Source: Diacronema lutheri (taxonomy: Eukaryota; Haptophyta; Pavlovophyceae; Pavlovales; Pavlovaceae). From it: a DNA stretch of 64,000 nt. Below the pieces are notes generated by a model, which had not been told where the DNA came from, made no database searches, and worked only from the letters and a program-made list of their open reading frames with translations. Every line of letters begins with the position of its first letter. The stretch's first letter is position 1. Where the stretch lies: the NCBI GenBank assembly GCA_019448385.1, contig JAGTXO010000028.1, forward strand, positions 310,001-374,000, written 5' to 3'. The translations under genes were made by a program, and so were the position numbers. Positions 10,229-21,109 of the stretch are shown one piece after another.

Positions 10229-11227
10229 TCATTCACTAGCGCGCGCGTGCGCGCGTGCCACGCCCTCGGCGTCTGCGCGTGCGTCCGCTCGGAGCAGCGC
10301 GCGCGCGAGTTCGACGTGCAGCGCGTGGCCGGCCCGCTGCGCGACGATGCGCATCGGGCCGAGCGGACGGCCGCAAAGCGCGAGGTCACCGAGCAAGTCG
10401 AGCAGCTTGTGCCTGACCGGCTCGTTTGCGAATCGAAGCGGGCCCGCATTGAGCCACCGCCCGCCGTCGCTCACGAGCGCGTTGTGCACACCACCGCCGT
10501 GCCTCCTGCCCGACGCCTGCAGAGCGCGCGCGTGCGCGGCGGGCGCGAACGTGCGTGCGGGCGCGAGCTCGGCGGCGAACTCCGCCGCCGCCGCCACCGC
10601 GCACGCCGGCGGTGCCCACGCAAAGGACTGCTGGCCGATTGGCGCGTCGTGCGCAAAGTCGATGGCGTACGAGAAGGAGAGATCGTCAGCGGGCAGCGCG
10701 ACGATCGAAGCGCCGTTGGACTCGACCGCGATGGGCGCGGTGAGGCGGAGCGGGCGCGCGCACCATTCTTCATCCGCCTCAGCGCCCGCCACGCACTCCA
10801 GCGCGGCGCCGGCACCATCGTCCTCGTCCGCGCGCGCATTGGACGGTTCGTACGCGGGCACGCCGTCCGCTGCCGCCTCGCGCAGCGCTTCGACCCAAGG
10901 GAGCGCGCTGCCATCGAGGATGGGGAGTTCGGGACCGTGCACCTCCACGCGGCACGCGCGCACGCGCATGCCCGCGAGCGCGGCGAGCAGGTGCTCGACC
11001 GTGCCGATGGGCGCGTCGGCACGTCCGGGCGTGCCAAGCCGCGTCGAGAGCGTCGTGTCCGTCACGCTATCCACGTGCGCGCGCACGCCGAGCGGCGGGT
11101 GCACGTCTGCGCGCACAAACGTGATGCCCGCCCGGCGCGCGGGCAGCAAGCGCACGCGCGCGGGCTCGCCCGTGTGCAACCCCACGCCGCACACGGTGAC
11201 GGCGCGCGATATCTTCAGTGCGGCCAT
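10229..11227 (-). CDS. lpxC: LpxC: UDP-3-O-acyl-N-acetylglucosamine deacetylase
   Basis: About 332 residues from MAALKISRAVTVCGVGLHTG. It deacetylates UDP-3-O-acyl-GlcNAc, the committed step of lipid A synthesis. Diagnostic motifs are VEHLLAAL (metal His at about 79), ELPILDGSA, IDFAHDAPIGQQ, PARTFA, NEPVRHKLLDLLGDL (metal His and Asp) and RAGHALH (catalytic His). The metal and catalytic residues all look intact. The frame is open upstream to 11440; that extension is low complexity and overlaps EMC6, so I reject it, although a short leader is possible. Plants carry organelle-targeted LpxC, so a eukaryotic copy is plausible. It is head-to-head with EMC6, 62 bp apart. Confidence 0.9.
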   Translation of the reverse strand: MAALKISRAVTVCGVGLHTGEPARVRLLPARRAGITFVRADVHPPLGVRAHVDSVTDTTLSTRLGTPGRADAPIGTVEHLLAALAGMRVRACRVEVHGPELPILDGSALPWVEALREAAADGVPAYEPSNARADEDDGAGAALECVAGAEADEEWCARPLRLTAPIAVESNGASIVALPADDLSFSYAIDFAHDAPIGQQSFAWAPPACAVAAAAEFAAELAPARTFAPAAHARALQASGRRHGGGVHNALVSDGGRWLNAGPLRFANEPVRHKLLDLLGDLALCGRPLGPMRIVAQRAGHALHVELARALLRADARADAEGVARAHARASE

Positions 11228-11289
11228 CGTGCGCGGCGTCGCGCCCCAGTGTTCGGCCGCGAGAGCGGCGTTCGTCAGCGGCGGGGCAG

Positions 11290-11749
11290 ATGATGCAACC
11301 TCCAGGCGCGGAGGTGGAGGAGGAGAAGGGCGCGGAGCTCTTTGCGCCCGACAAGATCGCGCACAACGGCCGCACGATCTACACGTGGTACGCGTGCGCG
11401 GCAAGCCGTCCGCGCGCCCGGCCAACGGCGCGCGGCACAATGCGCCTCACCTCGCCCCTGGCGCGCGCGCACGCGCGCTCGCACGCGGGATGGGCGCAGC
11501 CGCGTGGGCAGCGCAATCGTCGCCGGCTGCGTCGCGGGCATCTTGGGAATGGAGGGGTTGCCCGGCTTCTTCTTCTTCCTGCTGTCGTGCGTCGCGACGT
11601 CGGCGATGCTCTGCGCGCGGATGGGCTCGGTCAGCATGTTTGACTACTTCGCCAAGCCGTACCAGGTGTGGACGGACGGGTTGACCGAGGGGCTCATGTC
11701 CTACATCCTCTTCTGGACCCTCCTGTTTGACCTCGTCTACATCTTCTGA
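11290..11749 (+). CDS. EMC6: EMC6: ER membrane protein complex subunit 6
   Basis: Exons 11290-11387 and 11500-11749 (donor GTACGC, acceptor GCGCAG) join in phase to 115 residues. The join creates TIYTCRVGSAIVAGCVAGILG, which aligns with the EMC6 segment that follows its Y-C-R motif and precedes AGILG. Then come GLPGFFFFLLSC, FDYFAKPYQVWTDGLTEGLM and SYILFWTLLFDLVYIF, giving three predicted membrane helices and the typical hydrophobic C-terminus. The EMC inserts and stabilises multi-pass and tail-anchored proteins in the ER. Confidence 0.88.
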
Positions 11750-12312
11750 GAGCACCCGCAGACCGCCGGCGGCCAGCCGCCGCCCAAGCCCGCCAAGACT
11801 GTGTGGTGCCCCGTGCGCCACACGGGCGTGTAGGGACAACCGACCAGGTTCGTTGCCGGCTGCGTCTTCCCTTGACGACGGTGACCTTGTTTACAGGACC
11901 GGACGCGACGGGGGCAGTGGGTCACTCCATGACCCACCTCACTCTGTTGATCACGACGACCGTCCAATTCTCACAGAGTGCGCGAGGCGGGCACGGGCGC
12001 GTGCGCCACATCGCACTGGAATCCGCGCAGCCGCTCGGTTCAAGCACAGTGCGAGCGGCGCGCGGAGCCTCGACGCGGGCCTGCTCAAGCCCGAGCAGGC
12101 TCGCCCGTGCCCCCACCCATCGAGGTGGGGCGGCAGCGTCGAGCAGCTCCGCGCCGCGCTGGCAGACAGACGGCGCGCCCATTCCAAACGCCGCAAACGT
12201 GCTCGTCCTTCCCGTGCCGGCACCGTGCCCCAGCGCGGCGCGCGCAGGTCGCCTGCGCACCAAGCCGAGAGCTGGCGGAGAATTTCGAGGCCGACGGTGC
12301 CTTGGCCCGACA
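11750..12312. other. Gene-poor spacer with GC-rich hairpins
   Basis: 563 bp between the convergent EMC6 and eS19 genes. No supported ORF. There are three inverted repeats: GTGGGTCA/TGACCCAC (11917-11937, 5-nt loop), a 12-bp stem with one mismatch at 12075-12104 (loop AAGCCC), and CCCCAC/GTGGGG at 12111-12130. These could be 3'-end structure or a small structured RNA. No Sm site or other known RNA signature was seen. Confidence 0.35.
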
Positions 12313-12798
12313 TCACTTATCGGCCGACTTGATCTGCCCAGCGATGGAGTCGAGATCGCGCTGGCCCGTCTCCGTAATGCGCCGGCCACCCTTGCCCGTC
12401 GCCGGCGCCTTCTCGAGGATCTTCATCTTCTCGAGCTGCGCAAAGATGTGCCGCGGGATCGAGCCGCCCGAGAGGGCAAACTTCTCCTTGACGGTGCCGC
12501 GGCGCTGGCGACCACCGTAGATCTTGCGCATCGCGCCAACACCCACGTTGCCGCGCAGGTACACGCGGCGCGCGATCGCCGCCGCGCGCACGTAGTACCA
12601 GTCCGGGTCGTACGGCGCGAGCTCGCGAGCCTTCGACGTCTTGACAAGGTCGGACCATTTGGGCAGCTCGATCTTGCCTGTGCGCTTCAAGTGCGCGGCG
12701 TACGCGACGATGAAGTCACCCGCCGGCACGTCCTTCACAGTCACACCGCACGGCCCCTCGGCCGGCGTGTTGTTGCTCACGCGCGGGGTCACGGACAT
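12313..12798 (-). CDS. RPS19: 40S ribosomal protein eS19
   Basis: Complete, intronless, 161 residues. The eS19 features are [87 protein letters not shown] and [17 protein letters not shown]. It is a small-subunit ribosomal protein needed for 18S rRNA maturation. It is divergent from the oxygenase gene with 67 bp between start codons; that gap contains TTTTAAA, the only TATA-like stretch there. Confidence 0.97.
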   Translation of the reverse strand: MSVTPRVSNNTPAEGPCGVTVKDVPAGDFIVAYAAHLKRTGKIELPKWSDLVKTSKARELAPYDPDWYYVRAAAIARRVYLRGNVGVGAMRKIYGGRQRRGTVKEKFALSGGSIPRHIFAQLEKMKILEKAPATGKGGRRITETGQRDLDSIAGQIKSADK

Positions 12799-12865
12799 GC
12801 TCCCGTGATCGCTCTCTGAGCAAAGGGGCGCGTGGTCAGGCGCGTTTTAAACGGCGCGGCGCACG

Positions 12866-14107
12866 ATGGCGCGAATCGCGTTTCGAGGGCGCGGCGTGCC
12901 GGTGATCGACGTCGCGCCGCTCGCGGGCGCATGGCCCGCGGCGGGCGATGACGCGCGCCGGCGCGCGTGCATCGAGGCCATAGCCGATGCCTGTGCGCGC
13001 GTCGGCTTCTTCCACGCGCTCGGTCACGGCGTCGACGAGCGCGTGCAGGCGCGCACGCTACGCGCGGCGTCCGACTTTTTCGCGTTGCCGGCCGAGCGCA
13101 AGGAGCGGATCGCCAACGCGCGCTCGTACTGCTTCCGCGGGTACGTGCGCCAGGGCCTCGAGAACACCGCCGGCGTGCCCGACGAGCGCGAGCAGATCGA
13201 GTTTGGCCGCGAAGAGCCACCCGTCGACCCGGCGGCCGGCGCGCAGCACTACGAGCGGCTGCGCGGGCCCAACCAGTGGCCGGAAGAGCGCGACGTGCCG
13301 GGCTTTCGTGAGGCAATCAGTGACTTTGCACGCCGCATGACCACGCTCGGCGAACAGCTCACGCGCGCGATCTGTGCCGGCCTCGGCCGAGCCGGCGCGT
13401 ATGGCGTCGAGGTGGGCGGCGACGACGCGTCCGACGCGCGCCGGCTCGAGCGGCTCTTCGACGGCGCGCACCTGCAGTGGAAAGTATGCAAGTATCCGCT
13501 GCTCGGCGGCGCGGGCGATGATGCGCGTGCCTCTCCGAGCGGCGTCGGCAGCCATGCTGACTCGGGCTTCCTCACGCTGCTCGTGCAGGACTGCGTCGGC
13601 GGGCTACAGGCGCAACTTGACGATGGCGGCTGGGTCGACGTGGCGCCGGTGCCGGGCAGTGTCGTCGTCAACATGGGCGAGATGCTGCAGCTCGCGTCAG
13701 CCGGCCGCGTGCGCGCGACCGTGCACCGCGTAATCCGTCGGCGCGCATCGGAAGTGCCGGCCGGCGCGGCGCCGGACGGCGCGAGGCTGTCGGCACCCTT
13801 TTTTTACAACCCGCGGCTTGACGCGCCAGTGGGCGCCGAGTTGCTCGGCCCAGGGAGCGGCGGTGGCGCGGGCGGCGGCGGTGGCGGTGGCAGTGCGCCG
13901 CTCGCGCTCTACGGCGAGAACGCGGAAGGGTCATCTCGAGCGCAAAGCGTCGCACGCACACTGTTCTCGTGTCCGCAAGCAATGTGTACGACGCGGTCCC
14001 TGCGGACGTGCGGTTGCACATCAGCCCACGCCACCCTCTGCGCCTGGCATTGCCCTGCACATTGGCGCGCTCGGACGGGCGTGCGCCGGCGGGTTGGGCG
14101 ACGGTAG
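12866..14107 (+). CDS. 2-oxoglutarate/Fe(II) dioxygenase, isopenicillin-N-synthase-like
   Basis: 413-residue frame. The N-terminal non-haem dioxygenase domain has VPVIDVAPLAG, ACARVGFFHALGHGVDE, FFALPAERKERI and CFRGYV. The core has SHADSGFLTLLVQD (HxD iron ligands near 229-231), VNMGEMLQLASAG, VHRV (distal His near 286) and RLSAPFF (2OG-binding R-x-S near 306). The substrate is unknown; plant relatives act on hormones and flavonoids. After a glycine tract and LYGENAEG the frame turns basic and cysteine-rich, whereas another frame reads GHLERKASHAH, closer to the family's C-terminus. The real 3' end may therefore involve a missed splice or a frameshift. The last 87 bp overlap the convergent JmjC gene. 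Confidence 0.85.
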   Translation: MARIAFRGRGVPVIDVAPLAGAWPAAGDDARRRACIEAIADACARVGFFHALGHGVDERVQARTLRAASDFFALPAERKERIANARSYCFRGYVRQGLENTAGVPDEREQIEFGREEPPVDPAAGAQHYERLRGPNQWPEERDVPGFREAISDFARRMTTLGEQLTRAICAGLGRAGAYGVEVGGDDASDARRLERLFDGAHLQWKVCKYPLLGGAGDDARASPSGVGSHADSGFLTLLVQDCVGGLQAQLDDGGWVDVAPVPGSVVVNMGEMLQLASAGRVRATVHRVIRRRASEVPAGAAPDGARLSAPFFYNPRLDAPVGAELLGPGSGGGAGGGGGGGSAPLALYGENAEGSSRAQSVARTLFSCPQAMCTTRSLRTCGCTSAHATLCAWHCPAHWRARTGVRRRVGRR

Positions 14108-17100
14108 CCCCCCGCACTCGACGGGTTTGAACGTGCATTCGACGGGCGTCATCAGGCGCACAGCCGCCATGCGCGCACCGTCCGGCGCATGCGTGCCGTG
14201 CTCGTCGCGCGCGCGCGCGCCAGCTACGTTGCCGTCCAGCGCGATCGCTTGGGCTCCGTCGGCATGCGAGGCAACGTCCGCGCACGCCTGCGCCGCGCGC
14301 AGCCGTAGCTTGAGGAGCAGCTTGGCAAAAGATGCGCGCTTGGGCCCGCCGTGCAGTGTGAGGAAATCGGCGACGGCCAACATCCCGCGAGCGATGCTCT
14401 CCTGGCCGTAAAACAGCCCGTCCGCTATCAAACGCTCCACGCGCAGCTTGCGCGCGCGCGCGCGCGCGAGCGAGGCGGCAAGCGCGCGCGCGCGTGCGGC
14501 GGTCGCTGAAAGCGGCAGGCCAACGCCGTCCACGCCCCCGCCCGGCTCGTCGCTCTCGGCACTGTCGGGCGCGCGCGCGCCTGCATCGCCAATCACAGGC
14601 GCGTTGCGCGCGTCGGCCATGTCCGCCGTGTCGAGTCGCTCGACGACGGTTTCGACGAGGGCCCAGAGGCGCTCACGCAACGTCTGCAGGTCGAATGCGG
14701 GGACCTGCCGCCTGCGCTCGCGCGCACGCGGTCGGCGCGCGCGTCAAGGTCAGGGTACGGGCACCGAGGCTGTCGGTTTCGTCGGGTTCGTCTCCGACGC
14801 ACAGGATGCGCGCTCAGAGAGGCGGGAGGGAGGGCGCGTGCGCGCGCGCGCCCTGTCGCTGTTGCGGCGCGGCGCGGCGCGGTGGTGGCGGCGGCCTCAC
14901 ATCTCCGCTGTCCTTGCTCCCCAGTCAGAGAGCGCAAGAGGCAGCGACGTGCCCAGTTGCGCGGCCGTGTGAAAATTCCACCCGAGCGCGCACGAGTCTG
15001 CTGGCGTGAAGACGGCGTGGATCCAGCCGGCGGGTATGAGGATCGAGAAGCCTCCGCTGAGCACCGCCGACGAGAGGTGCTGCAGATCCGCGGGGAAGAC
15101 GGAACCATCGCTCAGCTCGCCATCGTCAGGCTCGCCCTCGCACTGCCATCTCTGCAGCAGCTCGATGTTGCGCTCCGTGGGCGGCGCGAGCGCAAAGACC
15201 TTGCCGCCCCATAAGATATGATAGAAGACCGCCGTAGCCCATAGGTCGAGGTGGAACGACATGGACGAGCCGCCCATCGACAAGAGCAGAAATGCCTCCA
15301 CCTTTGGCCACCACAGGAAGGATGCACGCGCGGCCTCGAGCGCGGCGGGCATCGAGAAGGCGACGCGGGCGTTGCTCCCGGACGCGGACGAGGCGGACGC
15401 GGGCTCGCTGCTCACAAACTCGGCGCCCGTGATCTCCGTGATCGAGCTGATCACCGCGCCATTGCGCAGAGCGGCGTCCATCGTGAAACGGGCGAGCACC
15501 TTGGCGGCGGGCACGCCTGGCCGACGGCGCGGACGGAGGCGCGGGATGGCGCGAGGCGGGGCGGGTGAGCGCGTGCGGTGGGCGCAGCATGGCACGGCGC
15601 CGCGCCGAGCGGCGCTGCACCGCGCGCCGCGTGCTCCGTGCGCGGTGGCGGCCGCGTCAGCGGCGGTGGTTGCGGTTGCGGTTGCGATGGCTGTGGCGAT
15701 GGCGGCGGCGGTGGCGGTGGCGGTGCGGCGGAGCGCTGGGCTGCGCTGGCATGCGCGCAGGCGGTGCGCGCACACCCTGGCGCGAGTACATTTTGCCGCA
15801 CAGGCTGGCCACGTTGAGCTTCGCGTGCTTCGCGAGCTGGGCCGCGACCTGGGCGCGTCGAGGCGCTCGGCGCGAGTTTACGCGCGGAAGGGCGCCGCGG
15901 GCAAAGGCGTGAAAAATGGCAGCGCGCGGCACGTGGGCGGGCGCGTCGAGCTACGCTTGCGCGACGGTGTGCACGCGCGGCGCGCACATCGGCGAAGCAA
16001 CGCCACGGCGGCACGCGTAGCCCCGCCCGCTCGAGCGCCGATTTTTGATCGCTCGGCAGCAGCATGGCGCCCATTTCGCTCGCCCATCCGTCCGACACGC
16101 GCTCGAGCGCGAGGCGCGCATCGACGACGGCCGTGACGAGCGGCACGCCTGCGCTCGGCATGCGCTTCGGCCCGGCCATGCGTGCGCACGCGAACAGCGC
16201 CGCGGCGAGGCGCTCGGCCGCGGCGTCTTCGACAGATGGCGGTACGCCGAGCGAGGCGCGTTCACTGTCGCTCATGAACGTGCGCACCGCGTCTGCGAGC
16301 ACGGCGCACGCGTGCGTCTCGTATCTGCGCGCGTCTGTCTCCAGCGGCGCCTCCGGATGCGAGCGCTGCGCCTGCGCGCGTGACGCATGCGCGAGAAAGG
16401 CGCTCGCATCCCACTGCAGCGGCATTGGCGCACGCAGCGGCTGCCGCGGCGACGGCGGCGGTAACGGCGGCGCGTGCGTTGAGCGCCTACTCCGCACAAT
16501 GCCCGGCGAGCCCGACTTGCCCTCATGTGGCGAGCACCCCGGCGGCGGCGCGCGCCGCCGTGTTGCCGAGCCTGTGACGGGTCCGGGCGATCGACTGCGC
16601 TTGCGCTGCGCGGGCAGGCGAGCCGTGCTGGACGCAAGGATGGCTGCGCTGGCATTGTCGGCGAGCGCCTCTGCCATCGCAGCCGGCGCGCACGGGCCGG
16701 GCGTGGGTGCGCGCGCCGCCGGCCCTGCCACCACCGGCCCGGCCGCAAGCACGGGCGCTGCCCAGGGGCCGGCTGCGCGCACGTCAGCGTCGTGCCGGGC
16801 GAGGTAGTGGCAAAAGGAGAGCACGCACGCCTGCTTGCGGCCAAGTTTCCACGCGTTGATCAGCGGCAGCCGCGCATTCGACCACGCGCAGAATTCCTCG
16901 CCCGTGCCCGCACGCCGCCCCTGGCGGAGCCACTCGGCAAGAACCTCCGCGTCGAGCTGGCACGTGAGCAGGCCCAAGAACTCGCACTCCGGGTCGCAAA
17001 AAAGGGTGGACGCCACGCCGCCGTTCGACGTGCTGCGACAAATGGCGACAACGCCTGCGCACACGCCCTTTTCGATGCCCGTGATCGCGCAGATCCGAGG

Positions 17101-17304
17101 CAGAGTTTTGAGCAGCACGCCCGCGCCGCCGACGCGCGCGAGGAACGCCACCACGAGCTGCTTGTCGCCATGCACTACGCGCGGGGCGCGCGCGGCAGCG
17201 GCAGAAGCGACGCGCGCGCGCGTAAGCAAGGCGGGCGAGCGCGCGCGCGGCCAATCCAGCACACGGACCGACGATTTGGCATGCGTCCGCCATTCCTGGG
17301 CCAC
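14021..17304 (-). CDS. JmjC-domain protein related to KDM2/KDM7 histone lysine demethylases
   Basis: Four exons (17304-15988, 15848-15776, 15516-14901, 14711-14021) join in phase to about 898 residues. The JmjC core in exon 3 has SMSFHLDLWATAVFYHIL, GGKVFALAPPTERNIELLQRW and FSILIPAGWIHAVFTPADS. It keeps the HxD...H iron ligands and the lysine and tyrosine positions around the 2OG site. The phrase 'PPTERN...RW, IPAGWIHAV-TP-DS' is typical of the KDM2/KDM7/PHF8 branch, which removes H3K9/K27/K36 methyl groups. No PHD or CXXC finger is visible. The N-terminal 440 residues hold an unassigned globular region (DKQLVVAFLARVGG, WKLGRKQACVLSFCHYLARH) and a basic low-complexity stretch. The C-terminal exon is helical. 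The exact start is uncertain. Confidence 0.8.
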
Positions 17305-17347
17305 GAAGGCGTTTCAGAGTCGGAACTCGGAACCTCGGTGGGGGACT

Positions 17348-17414
<67 letters not shown>
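17348..17414. repeat. Poly-G tract (67 G)
   Basis: A pure run of 67 G followed by GGGGA units, in the 167-bp space between the start codons of the divergent JmjC and kinesin-like genes. The exact length is prone to sequencing error. Confidence 0.9.
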
Positions 17415-17415
<1 letters not shown>

Positions 17416-17471
17416 GGGGAGGGGAGGGGACTCCGGGGAGGAGGTTTCTGGGAAATCGGCCTCCGGCGCCG

Positions 17472-18802
17472 ATGGCGAGCCGCCCGCGCTTCCGCGCGAT
17501 TGCGCGCGTGCAGCCGGTGGAGGAGACGGACGAAGACGCTGAGGAAGGAATCGCCGTGGAATGCAGGCGTGACGGCGACACCGTCGTCGTCGCCGAGCTC
17601 GGCGCAGGCGGGCAGAAGACGGAGGCGTTTGAGTTTGACCACGTGTTCGGCACAGAGTCGACGTACCGCGACATCCACTCGCAGGAGCTGCGCTTCGTGG
17701 TGGAGGGCGCGCTGCGCGGACGCAACTCGACGCTCTTCGTTTCGGGCACCTCCACGTGCGGCAAGCGCCACATGGTCTTTGGCCAGCCCTTCCTCACCGC
17801 GGCCGAGGGCGGGATCTCGGGCCTCGCCGAGCGGATCGTGGGCGACATTTACATGCGCGACTCGCGCGAGGAGTGGGTGCTGTCCGTCTCACTCTATTCG
17901 ATCTACCGCGAGGAGATCTTTGATCTGCTTGCGCCCACCGCCTCAATGCGCCCGCTCACCATCGTCGACAGCACGACCGGCGGCGTCGCGATCTCATCGT
18001 TGTCGGACGTGTCGATCTCGAACACGTCCGAGCTGCTCGCCGTCCTCCGCCAGTCGATCTACGCGCGCGAGGCGCTGGAGGAGGAGACGTCCGGGCGGGA
18101 CGCGGAGTCAACGCTCGTCCTCGTCATCTCGATGACCTGCGTCGTCAGCCCCGACTCGGCCAAGGTACACCTCGTCGACCTGGCTGGCTCCGACCTCGGC
18201 GGCAGCCCGTCCGCCGCGCTCGGCCGCGCGTTCTCGCGGCTCGCGGCGGGCCGCGGCGGCGGCGGCGGCGAGAGCGCGGTGGCGGACTACGCGGCGTCCA
18301 AGCTGATGGTGCTCATGAGGGACTACCTCGAGGAGGCCTCGTCCGTCGCCGTCCTCGCCGTCGTTTCGCCGATCGCCGCGTCGATGGCCGGTCTGAAAGA
18401 CGGGCTGCGCCTGGCGGGCAAGGCGCACGACGGCCTCAAGCAGCTCGCGCGCGCGCCGCCCGACGCGGAAGCGAGCAAAGCGGCGGCAGCCGCCGGCGCG
18501 GCGGCGATGGAGGCGGCCGCCGCCGCCGCGCGCGAGGAGGCAGTCAAAGCGGGCGCAGCTCTCAACTCGATGTTCTCAGACCAGGCGGCGCACGGGCCAG
18601 GCAATGTGTCGTCGCGCCAGTTTGGCGGGCGCGCGCTCAGGGCGGACGAGCGGCGGCACGCGACGCTGCCGAGCGAGCAGCCGATCGCGCCCGCCGCGCC
18701 GCCCAACGGCCACACCCACGAGCACGCCGGCGTTGTGCACGCCGAGCGGCCGCGCACCGCGCGCCCGCCCTCGCTCGAGCGTCTCGGCGACGATCTACTC
18801 GC

Positions 18803-18859
<57 letters not shown>

Positions 18860-20864
18860 AAGCGGCGGCGGAGGCGGAGGCGGTGGCGGCGGCGCGGACG
18901 GCGGCGCGAGCGAGGGCCTCGTGCCGTGCGAGAAGTGCGGGCGCAAGTTCGCCGCCGGGCGCATCGACAAGCACCAGGCCGTGTGCAAGGGCCCGGCCAA
19001 GTCGCCGCGTTCGTCGCCGTCGCGCGCCGCGTCCGGCGCTGCGGCGGTCGGCGCGGACGCGGCGGCCGGAGGCGGCGGCGGCACGGACGCGGCGGCGGAG
19101 GTGGACGCGACGCGCGCGATGGCGGCCAAACCGCGCATCCGCAAGGCCGATGCGCTCGAGCCGTGCCCAAAGTGCGGCCGCACGTTTGCGCCCGACCGCA
19201 TCGACAAGCACGCCTCCGTCTGCAAGGGCGAATCGACGGCGCGACGACCATCCACGTCAGCGGGCAGCGGCGCCGGCGGTGCTGGCGGCGGCGCCGGTGC
19301 ACCGCTCGCGATCGTGGCGGCATCAGCGGCCGCGCTCGACGGCCGTGGCTTTGGCGCGCTCGGCGTCGACTACAAGGACCCGAACGCCCCCGAGCCGTCG
19401 CCCAAGCCGCGCGCCAAGAGCCGCGCGCAAGCGCTCGACGTCGACGACGACGAATTCGCCGGCGGCGGCAGCGCGGCGACTCGCCGCGGCAAGTCGCCAC
19501 GCGCGCGCACTCCAGGCCGCTCGCCGCGCCGCGGCTCGTCCAGCTCGCGCGGCGGCGGTGCCGAGCCTCCCGCCGAGCTGCAGTACAGAGGCAAGCCGGG
19601 TGAGCTGCAGACGATTTTGGAGGATGTCTTCACGGGCGATGGCGTCGGCACGGGCACGCAGCTCGACGACGAGTCAATCGCCATCTACTCGAAGCTGCCG
19701 CTGTGCGGCGACGAGTCCACCGCGCGTCGCCCCGCCGCGGCGATCACCGTCGCCGCCGAGATGAAGGCGTCCGTCGACGACTCGTTCTCGATCCCGGCGG
19801 TCGTGCGCAGCCATGACCCTCGCGTGCTCGGCCTGCGCATCTCGCACTCGGCGGAGTCGCGGCGCTCGCACGAGATCCTCAACGGGCCGGACGAGATGGT
19901 GGCGATCCTCACGCTCATCAACGACTCGTACACCGACGAGTCCTTCTGGGACAAGAAGAAGCAGGGCGGGATGAACAACCCGGTCGTGGCGATGATCCAC
20001 AACACACTCGTCCGCATCCGCCGGTTCCACCGCATGCTCGAGGACACGCAGATGGTCGAGTTCGCCGATGCGGTGATCGAGGCGATGCTACGGATGTACG
20101 TCTTCTGCACCACCGTGATGACGCGCTCAGGCCGCTCCGCTCTGTACAACCAAGCGGTCAAGCACGTGGGCGAGTTCTACTGCTACAAGTTCGTCTCGCC
20201 GCCCATCATGCAGGCAGCCAACCTCGGCAAGCGCGGCGGCGCGGGCACGGCGAACGCGACGTTGCGCGAGGGCATCGCCGCGCTCTTCGCGCTGCTCATC
20301 AAGGGCGAGCTCAACGACGCGAGCCGCGCCGCGCTGCGCGAGTCACTCCGCTGCGTCGCGGTCTCGTGGGCGCCGCCCCTCCTCCTCTCCGAGGTCGCAC
20401 TCGACGCGATGACCGAGAACCTGAAGAACCGCGACGCATTCGCGATGCGCACGCGCGAGATGGGGCTGACGATCGTCTTCATGGTCCTCTCGCGCTACAC
20501 GTACAGCGCCATCAAAAAGTTCTTCGATGCGCCCGACCGGCCGACGGGCATGCCGTCCAAGCTGCACACCCTCTGCGCGTGCATGGGGATGGCTCGCGCC
20601 GAGGCGTCCAAGTCGCCGCTCAACAAGGCGCTCACGATCGAGATCGCGTCGCTCCTCAAGGCGCACGTCGGCGAGGTGCGGCTGCGCGAGTCCTTCGAGG
20701 GCGCCGACATGGACCGTGGAGTCGCCGCCGAGATCTTCAAGGCGCCGATGACCAACCTTGACGTCTCCTCGCTCAAGGCGCCCGTCGGCAGCGTGTCAGG
20801 GCGCACGCCGCGCGTGCCATCCAAGTCACCGCGCCGGCCGCGCGCAAACTCGAGGACGCGCTGA
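17472..20864 (+). CDS. Degenerate kinesin-motor protein with two C2HC zinc fingers
   Basis: Single 1,130-residue frame. Residues 1-330 follow a kinesin motor: FEFDHVFGTESTYRDIHS, GTSTCGKRHMVFG at the P-loop, SLYSIYREEIFDLLAP, and HLVDLAGSDLGG (switch II) with ASKLMVLMRDYL after it. The P-loop threonine is arginine, and the usual N-x-x-SSRSH switch I is not recognisable, so ATPase activity is doubtful. A poly-Gly tract precedes two C2HC fingers, VPCEKCGRKFAAGRIDKH (about 486-512) and EPCPKCGRTFAPDRIDKH (about 563-588), the ZC2HC type seen in many flagellar proteins. Residues about 776-1090 form a helical domain I cannot name (GPDEMVAILTLINDSY, FYCYKFVSPPIMQAANLG). The C-terminus is basic and serine-rich. 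Confidence 0.78.
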
Positions 20865-21016
20865 TCGCGCGCGTGCATGGCCGCCCGCCACAGCGCGTGC
20901 GCAGTGCTGCGCAGTTGCCGTTGGCCGGCGGTCGCGCGTCGGCCGTTGCGTCGGTCGCCTGCGCCGCCATGACGCTTCAGTCATCAGCTTGATACGCCGT
21001 CCTCGCGGGGTTCATC

Positions 21017-21080
21017 GCAGCGTTCCGTCCGCCGCGGGCCAGGCAGCTGCGCTGCTTTGAAGCCCACGGCATCATGCTGC
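21017..21080 (-). promoter_or_regulatory. Candidate type II SECIS element of the left msrA copy
   Basis: Exact mirror of the element at 22260-22323, lying downstream of the stop of the left msrA gene. It has the same ATGA/GA core, AAA loop and capping mini-stem. Confidence 0.68.
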
Positions 21081-21109
21081 TACAAGAGCCCGAGGGTGCG
21101 AGCGACGCG

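Noticed and set aside
10229-11227. LpxC as bacterial contamination
   Set aside because: It lies 62 bp from intron-containing EMC6 with the same base composition and codon habits as its neighbours.
11228-11440. N-terminal extension of LpxC to 11440
   Set aside because: It is low complexity and antisense to EMC6 exon 1; the family start fits MAALKISRAV at 11227.
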